Position numbers and translations under genes: made by a program
Assembly: GCF_040499845.1 (NCBI RefSeq)
Contig: NZ_CP159342.1
Coordinates: forward strand, 2,666,001-2,730,000
Length of the DNA stretch: 64,000 bases
Origin: Micromonospora sp. CCTCC AA 2012012
GTDB taxonomy: Bacteria > Actinomycetota > Actinomycetes > Mycobacteriales > Micromonosporaceae
Direction of reading: 5' to 3'
In this document: positions 33,276 through 41,800 of the stretch, one piece after another
How the letters are laid out: each line of letters starts with the position of its first letter
Numbering within the stretch: the first letter of the stretch is position 1
Notes under the pieces: model-generated
What the model was told of the DNA's origin: nothing
Databases searched by the model: none
Seen by the model: only the letters and a program-made list of their open reading frames with translations

Positions 33276-34541
33276 GTGCGCGTGCTGTTCGCCACCGTTC
33301 CCGAGAAGTCCCACCTGTTCTGCCTGACCCCGGTCGCCTGGGCGATGCGGGCGGCCGGGCACGAGGTCCGGGTGGCCAGTTGCGTCGAGTTCGTCGACGT
33401 CATCGCCCGCACCGGGATGACGGCGGTGGCCGTCGGCAGCAACGACGGGATCAGCGCGGCGATGAGCGCCAACCGGGAGACCCAGCAGTGGGACACGGTG
33501 AACTGGAGCGACATCTCGCCGGAACGGCCCGACCACCGGCAGGAGGTCGACCGGGCGCAGCTCGGCGCGTACGGGTGCGCCATGTACAACGAGCCGATGT
33601 TCGCCGACCTGGTGGCGTTCGCCCGGTCGTGGCAGCCGGACCTGGTGGTCTGGGACCCGCTGACCTACGCCGGGCCGATCGCCGCCGGGGCGGTGGGTGC
33701 GGCGCACGTGCGGTCGCTCTGCTTCGCCGACGTGTGGGTGAAGAAGCGCCAGCTGCTGCGGGAGCTGAACGCGCAGCTGCCGCCCGAGCAGCGGGCCGAC
33801 CCGCTGGCCTCCTGGCTGACCGCCCGGGCGGCGGAGCACGGCGGCACCTTCACCGAGGAGCTGACCACCGGCCAGCTCACCCTCGACCCGCTGCCGGCGA
33901 GCCTCGCCATCGACACCGGCGTACCGGCCACGCCGATCCGGTTCGTGCCGTACAACGGTCCCGCGGTGGTGCCGCAGTGGCTGCGCACGCCGGCCGACCG
34001 GCCCCGGGTCTGCCTGAGCCTCGGCGCCTCGAACACCGAGCGGTACGGCGGTGACTACGTCTCCAAGGCCGACATCCTGGAGTCGCTGGCCGAACTCGAC
34101 GCCGAGGTGGTCGCCGCGCTGCTGCCCGCGCAGGTCGCCGAGCTGGGGCCGCTGCCGGGCAACGTGCGGGTGGTGGAGTCGGTGCCGCTGCACGCGCTGC
34201 TGCCCACCTGCGCGGCGCTGATCCACCACGGCGGCTTCGGCAGCTACGCCAACGCGCTGGTGTACGGCGTACCGCAGCTGACCGTGACCACCCCGGTGGC
34301 CGACCAGCTCTATCGCGGCGCCGGCCTGCGCGAGCAGGGCGCCGGGCTGCTGCTGGACAGCGGCAGCGCGGGCGCGGACGACGTCCGCCGGGCCACGGCG
34401 CGGCTGCTGGACGAGCCGGGCTTCGCGCAGCACGCCCGCCGGCTGCGGGCCGAGGCGGTGTCCCGACCGTCCCCGGCCGAGGTGGTGCCGGTGCTGGAGA
34501 AGCTGGTAGCGGAGCGCCGCACGGCACCCTGGCCGCACTGA
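33276..34541 (+). CDS. DesVII/EryCIII-type (activator-dependent) glycosyltransferase
   Basis: 421 residues from GTG 33276; the start is fixed by AGGAGACC upstream and by the family N-terminus (VRVLFATVPEKSHLFCLTPVAWAMRAAGHEVRVAS). C-terminal motifs include RVCLSLGASNTERYGG, VVESVPLHALLPTCAALIHHGGFGS and PQLTVTTPVADQLYRG, typical of the EryCIII/DesVII group that attaches TDP-deoxysugars to macrolides. Members often need a P450-like helper (DesVIII/EryCII) encoded next door; none is here, so either a helper lies outside or this one works alone. It is the best candidate to transfer the sugar made by the divergent operon. It ends four bases from the convergent response regulator. Confidence 0.92.
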   Translation: MRVLFATVPEKSHLFCLTPVAWAMRAAGHEVRVASCVEFVDVIARTGMTAVAVGSNDGISAAMSANRETQQWDTVNWSDISPERPDHRQEVDRAQLGAYGCAMYNEPMFADLVAFARSWQPDLVVWDPLTYAGPIAAGAVGAAHVRSLCFADVWVKKRQLLRELNAQLPPEQRADPLASWLTARAAEHGGTFTEELTTGQLTLDPLPASLAIDTGVPATPIRFVPYNGPAVVPQWLRTPADRPRVCLSLGASNTERYGGDYVSKADILESLAELDAEVVAALLPAQVAELGPLPGNVRVVESVPLHALLPTCAALIHHGGFGSYANALVYGVPQLTVTTPVADQLYRGAGLREQGAGLLLDSGSAGADDVRRATARLLDEPGFAQHARRLRAEAVSRPSPAEVVPVLEKLVAERRTAPWPH

Positions 34542-34545
34542 CCCG

Positions 34546-35196
34546 TCAGCGCTGCCCGACGCCCGCCTCGTGCGCGATCAGGCCGGCCTGGGTCCGGTTG
34601 GCACAGCCGAGCTTCTCCAGCACCCGCGACACGTACCCCTTGATGGTCGCCTCGGACAGGTGCAGCCGGGCCGCGATCCGCGCGTTGGACAACCCCTCAC
34701 CGAGGCAGCCCAGCACCTCGACCTCCCGCTCGGTCAGCGTGCTGATCTGCTGCCGGGCCCGGTCCCGGGCGGAGCCGCTGTCGGTGGAGGCGGTGACCAG
34801 CCGGCGGGCGGCGGCCGGCGACAGCACGGTGTGCCCCTCGGCGGCGACCCGGACCAGCCCGATCAGGCTCTCCGGCGGGGTGGACTTGACCAGGAACCCG
34901 GCCGCGCCCAGGCGCAGCGCCCGCAGCACGTACTGGTCGGCGTCGAAGGTGGTCAGCACCACGATCGGCGGCGCGTCGGGGCGGGCGTTGATCCGCTCGA
35001 TGGCGGTCAGCCCGTCCACGCCCGGCATCCGCAGGTCCATCAGGACCAGGTCGGGCCGGCTGCGGGCCACCGCCTCGACCGCCGCCGCCCCGTCGTGCGC
35101 CTGGTCGACGACCTCGATGTCGTCCGCCGAGCCGAGGATCCGGCTGAGGAAGACGCAGACCATCGGCTCGTCGTCGACGACCAGCACCCGGATCAC
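34546..35196 (-). CDS. NarL/LuxR-family response regulator
   Basis: 216 residues from GTG 35196, overlapping the histidine kinase by GTGA. The receiver domain (~1-120) has the acidic pair VDDE, phospho-acceptor Asp54 in MDLRMPG and Lys in LVKSTPPE; the LuxR-type helix-turn-helix (~150-210) reads LTEREVEVLGCLGEGLSNARIAARLHLSEATIK with internal conservation typical of NarL. It presumably regulates the neighbouring divergent YceI-ABC unit and perhaps the glycosyltransferase promoters. Such kinase/regulator pairs beside DrrAB-like transporters commonly sense the antibiotic or envelope stress (inference). Confidence 0.95.
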   Translation of the reverse strand: MIRVLVVDDEPMVCVFLSRILGSADDIEVVDQAHDGAAAVEAVARSRPDLVLMDLRMPGVDGLTAIERINARPDAPPIVVLTTFDADQYVLRALRLGAAGFLVKSTPPESLIGLVRVAAEGHTVLSPAAARRLVTASTDSGSARDRARQQISTLTEREVEVLGCLGEGLSNARIAARLHLSEATIKGYVSRVLEKLGCANRTQAGLIAHEAGVGQR

Positions 35197-36395
35197 GCGC
35201 CCACCGCCGATTCGGCCGTCGGCACGTACGCGGGCAGGACCGCCTCCAGGCGGAACCCGCCGTCCGGCGCGGGCCCGGCGCGCAGCGTGCCGTGCACCAG
35301 CTCGATGCGTTGCCGCAGGGTGACGATGCCCAGGCCGGAACCGCTGCCCACCAGGGCCGCGCTGGGCCGGCCGGTGGGCGGGGTGTTGTGCACGTCGATC
35401 CGCAGGTGCGCCTCGGAGTAGCGCAGCCGCACGGTCACCCGCGCGCCCGGCGCGTGCTTGCGCACGTTGGTCAGCGCCTCCCGCACGATCCGGTACGCGG
35501 TGCGCCCCACCACCGGCGACGCCAGCGACCGGTCGCCGGACTCCACCAGGTCGACCGGTACGCCGACCGCGGTCGACTCGGCGACCAGCGTGGCGAGCCC
35601 GTCCGCCGTCGGGGTGGTGTCCTCCTCCGGGGCCCGGCGCAGGATGCCCACCAGGTCACGCAGCTCGTCGAGGGCCTGGCAGCCGGCGGCGCGCAGGTCC
35701 TCGGCGGCCTGCCGGGTCGCCTCGTCGGTCGCGGTCATCCGCAGCGCGCCGGCCTGGAGCACCATCAGGCTCACCCGGTGGGTGACCACGTCGTGCATCT
35801 CCCCCGCCAGCCGCGCCCGCTCCTCGTCGCGGGCCTGCTCGGCGAGGAGGTGCCGTTCCCGTTCGGCCCGTTCGGCCCGCTCGGTCAGCGCCAGCACCAG
35901 CCGGCGGCGGGCGTCGAGATAGAGCGCCAGCAGCGGCCCGACGGCGGTCCGCAGCACCGCCAGCGTGATGATCGTGGCCGACGGCTCCCACGGCCGGGCC
36001 ACGACGAAGGTCAGCAGCCCCAACGCGACGTACGCGACCCGTCGGTCCCGGCTGTGGAACGGCGGCCCGTACGCCGCGACCACCGTCGCGAAGGGCGCCC
36101 ACACGTTGCCCGCCGAGGCCGGGGTCAGCGCGTGCGCCGGCGCGATCAGCAGCGTGACCACGAGGGTGAAGAGGCCGAGCACGACGACCACGGTCAGCGG
36201 CGCCCGGCGGCGCAGCACCAGCGAGGAGCAGGCCAACGCCTGCACGCCGAGCAGCACCCAGGCCAGCGGGCCCGGCCGCTGCGGCCACCAGCTCCCGCCG
36301 GCCAGGGTGGTGCCGGTGTCCAGCAGCACGAAGACCACCGCGATGACCACGTCGAGGGCGACCCGGTGCCGGTGGTGCCACGGTGCCTCGGTCAT
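35193..36395 (-). CDS. Sensor histidine kinase, HisKA_3 type
   Basis: 400 residues from ATG 36395; an in-frame ATG at 36413 would add six residues, and neither has a strong ribosome site. Five or six hydrophobic segments occupy residues ~12-160, followed by a coiled segment rich in Glu/Arg (~170-198). The dimerisation/phosphoacceptor motif is GEMHDVVTHRVSLM with His201, and the C-terminal ATPase domain shows REALTNVRKHAPGA (N box) and GSGSGLGIVTLRQRIEL (G box). It partners the overlapping response regulator. The absence of a large extracellular loop suggests it senses something in or at the membrane. Confidence 0.95.
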   Translation of the reverse strand: MTEAPWHHRHRVALDVVIAVVFVLLDTGTTLAGGSWWPQRPGPLAWVLLGVQALACSSLVLRRRAPLTVVVVLGLFTLVVTLLIAPAHALTPASAGNVWAPFATVVAAYGPPFHSRDRRVAYVALGLLTFVVARPWEPSATIITLAVLRTAVGPLLALYLDARRRLVLALTERAERAERERHLLAEQARDEERARLAGEMHDVVTHRVSLMVLQAGALRMTATDEATRQAAEDLRAAGCQALDELRDLVGILRRAPEEDTTPTADGLATLVAESTAVGVPVDLVESGDRSLASPVVGRTAYRIVREALTNVRKHAPGARVTVRLRYSEAHLRIDVHNTPPTGRPSAALVGSGSGLGIVTLRQRIELVHGTLRAGPAPDGGFRLEAVLPAYVPTAESAVGA

Positions 36396-36553
36396 GCCTA
36401 GACGGTAGGGCATGACCCGGGACGGCGACCCGGCCCGCACACCTGCGTCGGTGCCGCAACCGACGAAAGTCGTACGCCCGGGTCGGCGGCCCTACCTTCG
36501 TCGGGGCGGAACCCGACCGCACGCCCTGCCGCCGCACCGGCGCGCACGGTGCA
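36396..36553. promoter_or_regulatory. Divergent promoter region, two-component system / YceI-ABC unit
   Basis: 158 bases. GGTAGGG (36404-36410) and CCCTACC (36490-36496) are inverted copies about 80 bases apart, one near each gene, and could be regulator sites. A second short dyad, CGACGAAAGTCG, lies near 36461. No definite promoter boxes. Confidence 0.45.
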
Positions 36554-37078
36554 ATGGACGGCATGGAAACCAGCCCTGAGCGCACCACCACGATCCCCCA
36601 GTTGGGACGTTACGACGTCGACCCGGCCCGGTCGACGGTCCGGTTCCGCACCACCCACCTGTTCGGACTGGGGAAGGTGGACGGCACCTTCGCCGTCCGC
36701 TCCGGCACGGTGGAGGTCGCCGAGCCGCTCTCCGCGTCGCGGGTGCAGGCGGAGGTCGACGCCGCCAGCTTCCACACCGGCAGCGCCCAGCGCGACCGTA
36801 CGGTCCGCTCCGCCACCTTCCTCGACACCGACCGCCACCCGGTGCTCGCCTTCGTCTCCGAGCGGATCGACGAGACCTCGGTCAGCGGTCAGCTGACCGT
36901 CAAGGGGGTGACCGGGCCGGTGACCCTGACCGTGCGGGAGTCGGCCGTCACCGCCGACGGTTTCCGGGTCGTCGCCACCACCCGGGTGGACCGGCTGGAG
37001 TTCGGGGTGACCGGGTCCCGCGGGATGACCGGCCGCTATCTCGACCTGACCGTGGAGGCCGTGTGCGTACGCCGCTGA
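36554..37078 (+). CDS. YceI family protein
   Basis: 174 residues from ATG 36554; ATG 36563 is equally plausible because neither has a clear ribosome site. The single YceI beta-barrel shows GRYDVDPARSTVRFRTTHLFGLGKVDGTF at the N-terminus, ASFHTGSAQRDRTVRSATFLD and VKGVTGPVTLTV. YceI barrels bind polyisoprenoid or other amphiphilic lipids. There is no signal peptide here, so it is probably cytosolic. The neighbouring ABC exporter 27 bases downstream and the divergent two-component system suggest a role in handling a lipophilic compound or envelope stress (inference). Confidence 0.9.
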   Translation: MDGMETSPERTTTIPQLGRYDVDPARSTVRFRTTHLFGLGKVDGTFAVRSGTVEVAEPLSASRVQAEVDAASFHTGSAQRDRTVRSATFLDTDRHPVLAFVSERIDETSVSGQLTVKGVTGPVTLTVRESAVTADGFRVVATTRVDRLEFGVTGSRGMTGRYLDLTVEAVCVRR

Positions 37079-37105
37079 GCCCGGCCGTGACCGAGGGGGT
37101 GACCG

Positions 37106-38044
37106 GTGACTGACGCGGTGATCGTGGAGGACCTGCGCCGCAGCTACGGCGCGGTGCAGGCGGTACGCGACGTGAGCTTCACCGTCGCGCACGGCGAGAT
37201 CTTCGCGCTGCTGGGGCGCAACGGCGCCGGCAAGAGCACCACGCTGGAGATCCTGGAGGGCTTCCGGAGCCGGGACGGGGGCCGCGCCGAGGTGCTCGGC
37301 CTCGACCCCGGTGACCGGGCCACCGCCCGGAAGCTGCGGGAGCGGATCGGGGTGGTGCTCCAGGACATCGCGGTGGAGCCCTACCTGACGGTCCGCGAGA
37401 CGATCGCCCGTAACGCCGGCTACTACCCGACGCCGCGCAACGTGGACGAGGTGGTCGAGCTGGTCGACCTCGGCGGGCAGGCACGGCGGAAGGTCCGCGA
37501 CCTCTCCGGCGGCCAGAAGCGCCGACTGGACCTGGCGCTGGGCATCGTCGGCAACCCGGCGCTGCTCTTCCTGGACGAGCCCACCACGGGCTTCGACCCG
37601 AACGCCCGGCGCGGCGCGTGGCAGCTCGTCCGCGACCTGCGCGACGCCGGGATGACCATCGTGCTCACCACGCACTACATGGAGGAGGCGCAGGAGCTGG
37701 CCGACCGGGTGGCGGTGATGTCGGCCGGCACGATCGTGGCGGCCGGCCCCACGGCCAGCCTCGGCGGGCGGGACGCGGCGCTGACCCGGATCACCTTCGC
37801 GCTCCCCGACGGGTGCGCGGTGGCCGACCTGCCGGTGCCCGCCGCGCTGGTCGACGGGCGGGTCAGCGTCGAGTCGACGGAGCCGACCGCGACCCTGCAC
37901 CAGCTCACCGGCTGGGCGCTGGAGCGCGGCACCGTCCTGGCCGGACTCACCGTCGACCGGCCGAGCCTGGAGGACGTCTATCTGCGCCTCACCGACCAGG
38001 CGACCCCGGCCCCCGTCCGGGACCTCGAAGGGAGCAGCCGATGA
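37106..38044 (+). CDS. ABC transporter ATP-binding protein, DrrA-like
   Basis: 312 residues from GTG 37106 behind GAGGGGGTGACC. All ATPase motifs are present: Walker A GRNGAGKST (~residue 38), Q loop VVLQD, signature LSGGQKRRLDLALG, Walker B ALLFLDEPTTGFD and the switch His in LTTHYMEEA. The ~85-residue C-terminal extension is the domain seen in DrrA/CcmA-type drug exporter ATPases. It forms the exporter with the overlapping permease (ATGA). It likely exports the cluster product or gives self-resistance; specificity unknown. Confidence 0.95.
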   Translation: MTDAVIVEDLRRSYGAVQAVRDVSFTVAHGEIFALLGRNGAGKSTTLEILEGFRSRDGGRAEVLGLDPGDRATARKLRERIGVVLQDIAVEPYLTVRETIARNAGYYPTPRNVDEVVELVDLGGQARRKVRDLSGGQKRRLDLALGIVGNPALLFLDEPTTGFDPNARRGAWQLVRDLRDAGMTIVLTTHYMEEAQELADRVAVMSAGTIVAAGPTASLGGRDAALTRITFALPDGCAVADLPVPAALVDGRVSVESTEPTATLHQLTGWALERGTVLAGLTVDRPSLEDVYLRLTDQATPAPVRDLEGSSR

Positions 38045-38835
38045 GCACCGTCACCGAGCCCCGGGCGTCCCGGGGCGGCGACCTGGCCCTGCTGTGGCAC
38101 CAGATCCGCTACGAGCAGCTCAGCTTCTGGCGCAACCCGCAGAGCGCGTTCTTCACGTTCCTCTTCCCGGTCGTGGTGATCGCCATCTTCGGGGCCCTCT
38201 TCGGGGACGTCGGCAGCAGCGACTACTTCTACGGCCGGTCGGCGTTGCAGTACTACGTCTCCACCATCGCCGCGGTGTCCGTGCTGGGCGCCTGCTACAG
38301 CCAGCTGGCGATCGTGCTGTCGACCCGCCGGCAGAACGGGATCCTCAAACGGGTCCGCGCGACGCCGCTGCCGACGTACATGTACTTCCTCGGGCTGCTC
38401 GCCCACTGCGTGGTGGTGAGCGTGGTGGACGTCCTGCTCATCGTCCTCGTCGGCCGGCTGTACGGGGTGCGGTTCCCCGCCGTCGGCCAGTGGCCGGTGA
38501 TCGCGGCGGCCCTGGTCCTCGGTGCGGCCAGCTTCTGCGCCCTGGGGGTGGCGGTGGCGTCCCTGATCCGCAACGCGGAGGCCGCCCCGTCGGTGGTGCA
38601 GCTGGTGCTCTTCCCGCTGGTCTTCATCTCCGGCACGTACATGCCGATCCACTCGGAGGTGTTGACCACGGTGACCGGCGCGTTGCCGGTGCAGCCGTTC
38701 AACGAGGCCCTGCTGGGGGCGTTCACCGCGCACTCCGGGGTGCCCTGGCGGGGTTTCGCGGTGCTGCTGGCCTGGGGCGCGCTCGGCGCGGTCGTCGCGA
38801 TCCGCCGCTTCCGCTGGGATCCCCGGCCGGAGTGA
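38041..38835 (+). CDS. ABC-2 type permease, DrrB-like
   Basis: 264 residues from ATG 38041, four bases inside the ATPase gene. It has six hydrophobic segments (roughly residues 35-55, 68-92, 110-138, 148-170, 178-200 and 238-256) and the ABC-2 family segment between the fourth and fifth, including FPLVFISGTYMPI. With the upstream ATPase it makes a half-transporter dimer of the daunorubicin-resistance type in the cytoplasmic membrane. Its stop is followed at once by a strong hairpin, so it ends the YceI-ABC operon. Confidence 0.94.
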   Translation: MSTVTEPRASRGGDLALLWHQIRYEQLSFWRNPQSAFFTFLFPVVVIAIFGALFGDVGSSDYFYGRSALQYYVSTIAAVSVLGACYSQLAIVLSTRRQNGILKRVRATPLPTYMYFLGLLAHCVVVSVVDVLLIVLVGRLYGVRFPAVGQWPVIAAALVLGAASFCALGVAVASLIRNAEAAPSVVQLVLFPLVFISGTYMPIHSEVLTTVTGALPVQPFNEALLGAFTAHSGVPWRGFAVLLAWGALGAVVAIRRFRWDPRPE

Positions 38836-38850
38836 CGCCGGCCGGGACGT

Positions 38851-38885
38851 GGCGGGGCCCCCGTGGTGCGAACGGGGGCCCCGCC
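38851..38885. terminator. Perfect 14-bp GC hairpin between ABC permease and PKS
   Basis: GGCGGGGCCCCCGT (38851-38864) and ACGGGGGCCCCGCC (38872-38885) pair exactly around a seven-base loop. It lies 4 bases from the end of the PKS gene on the other strand and 16 from the permease stop, so it would stop transcription in both directions. Confidence 0.85.
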
Positions 38886-38889
38886 GCTG

Positions 38890-41800
38890 TCAGATCCGCC
38901 GCAGCCAGTCGTCGACCACCCCGGCGGTGGAGGCCGCCAGGTCTTCCATCATGGTGAAGTGGTTGCCGGGCACGTCGACGATCTCGTCGGCCTCGGTCCA
39001 CCCGGTCTGCCACTGCTGCGGCGACAGCTCCTCGCCGCCCGGCATCGGCCGGCTCGCCCGCACCAGCAGCACCGGTGCGGTCAGCTTCGGCGGGGTCCAG
39101 TCGCCCAGCAGGTTGAAGTACCAGCTCATCGCCGACAGCCGCGCCGAGTCCATCCGGGCGAAGCTGGCCTCCCGGGCGAACATCCCGCCGAGCAGCTGGT
39201 CCTCGAACTGGCCGAGCGAGTCGTCGCCCGGCACGTACGTGTCGAGCAGCGCGACCCCGGTGACGCTGGGCCCGTCCCGGTCCAGCCGGGCCGCGGTGGC
39301 GTGCGCCAGCACCCCGCCGGAGGAGGAGCCGAGCAGGGCGAACGGCTCGTCGCCGACCTGTTCGCGGACCATCCGGGCGAGCAGGTCCACCAGGGCGTCG
39401 GGGGTGGCCGGCAGCGCCTCCCCCTCGGCGAAGCCGGGCACCGCCAGCGCGACGACGTCCCGCACGTCGCGGAACGCCGAGGCGAAGCGCGCGTACTGGT
39501 GCACGCCGGCCAGCGCGACCTGGGAGCTGAAGCAGACCAACCGGACCGGTTCGGGGCCCTTGGCGAGCCGGACGGCGGTCGGCAGCTCGCGTACCTCGGC
39601 CGCGTCGGCGAAGGTCGGCCGCAACCGGGCGACGCTCTGCAGCAGCTCGAATCCCTCCTTGAGGCGATGCTGCTCGCAGGCCTGCCGGAAGAGCACGCCG
39701 ATGACGTCCTGGGCCGGCCGGGCGACGTCGGCGTCGGGTCCCGCCGGTGCGGCGGCGCCCAGCTCGGTGTCGAGGAAGGCGGCCACCGCGCGCGGTGAGG
39801 CGTGGTCGAAGGTCAGCGTGACCGGCAGGGTGAGACCGGTCGCGGCGGCCAGCGCGTTGCGCAGTTCCACGGCGGTCAGCGAGTCCAGGCCGAGTTCGAG
39901 GAAGGGCTGTTCCGGGGCGACCGCCTCGGGCGAGGGGTGCCCGAGCACGCCGGCGGTGGCGGCGCGGACCACGTCGAGCAGCGCGGCCTCCCGGGCCGCG
40001 CCGGCCAGCTCCCGCAGTCGCCCGGCCACCGACGGGCCGGTCCCCGCGCCGGCGGCGCGTCGCCGGGTGGGGCGGGCCAGTCCACGCAGCAGCGGGGCGG
40101 GCTCCGCGCCGAGGGCGGCGGTGTCGAGCCGGACCGGCACCAGCGCGGCGGCGTCGACGCGCAGCGCCGCCTCCAGCAGCGCCAGCCCCTGCTCGTCGGT
40201 GAGGGCGAGCACCCCGCCGCGCTGCATCCGCTCCCGGTCGACCTGACCGAGCCGGGCCGCCATGCCCTGTTCCCAGGCGCCCCAGGCCAGCGACGTGGCC
40301 GGCAGGCCGTCGGCCCGCCGCTGGTCGGCGAGGGCGTCGAGGACCGCGTTCGCGGCGGCGTAGTTGGCCTGCCCCGGGGTGCCGAAGGTGGCCGCCGACG
40401 AGGCGAAGAGCACGAAGTCGGCCAGCGGCGCGCCGCGGGTCAGCTCGTGCAGGTGCAGCGCCGGGTCCACCTTGGCCCGGAACACCGGGTCGAACCGGGC
40501 CGGGGTCAGCGCGGTGAGCACCCCGTCGTCGAGGACACCGGCCAGGTGGAACACCGCGGTCAGCGGGTGGCTCGGCGGCACCGCCGCGAGCAGGGCGGCC
40601 AGGGCGTCCCGGTCGGCCGCGTCGCAGGCCGCCACGGTGACCTCCGCGCCGAGCGCGGTCAGCTCCGCGTGCAGCGCCGCCGCGCCGGGGGCGTCCGGTC
40701 CGCGCCGACTGAGCAGCAGCAACCGGCGTACGCCCCGGGCGGTGACCAGGTGGCGCAGCAGCGGCCCGCCCAGGGCGCCCGTCGCGCCGGTGACCAGGAC
40801 CGTGCCGTCCGGGTCCCAGGCGACCTCCGGTCGGTCGGGTCCGGTGACCCGGGCCAGCCGACCGGCGAGGATCCGTCCGGCGCGCACCGCGAGCTGTGGT
40901 TCGCCGGCTCCCACGGCCGCCGGCAGGGCGTGCACGCTCTCCGGGGCGGCGTCGACGTCGACCAGGACGAACCGGCCCGGGTTCTCCGACTGGGCGGTCC
41001 GCACCAGGCCCCACACGGCCGCGGCGGCCAGGTCGTCGGGCCGGTCGTTGCCGGTGCCGAGGGCGCCCCGGGTGACGACGGCCAGCCGGGCCCCGGCGAA
41101 CCGGTCGTCGGCCAGCCAGGACCGCACGGTCTCCAGGGCGGCGGCGGTGACCTCCCGTACCGCCCGGGTCGGGTCGGGGTCGGTGCGGCCGGTGACGCAG
41201 ACCAGGACCAGCTCCGGCAGGGTCATGCCGGTGGCGACGGCGCCGGTCAGCGCCGCCAGGTCGGCGAAGGACTCGACGGGGACGCCCGCGCCGGTGAGCG
41301 GCGCGGCGATCCCCAGCACGTCCGAGCCGACCAGCACGCACCGGCCGGGCACGCTCTCCTCGACCGGCACCGGCACCCAGTCCACCCGGTACAGCGAGTC
41401 GACGCCCGCGCGGCGGACCGGTGCGGCCGCGAGGGGCCGCAGGGTGAGCGCGTCGACCGAGGCCACCGGGCGGCCGGCCGGGTCGACGGCGCTGATCGCG
41501 ACCTCGTCGGCGCCGGTGGCGGTGAGCCGGACCCGCAGCGCGGTGGCACCCTGGGCGGCCAGCTCGACGCCCCGGAACGCGAACGGCACGAGCCGCCCGG
41601 CCGCGTCGGGCAGCAGGTACGCCAGCCCGTGCAGCGCGGCGTCGGCGAGGGCCGGGTGCAGGGCGTACCGGTCGGCGTCGGCGCGACCGGCGTCGGGGAG
41701 GACGACCTCGGCGTACAGGTCGCCGTCGCGTCGCCAGGCCGCGCGCAGGCCGTGGAAGGCGGGGCCGTAGCCGATCCCGTCGCCGTCGGGCGCGTCGTAG

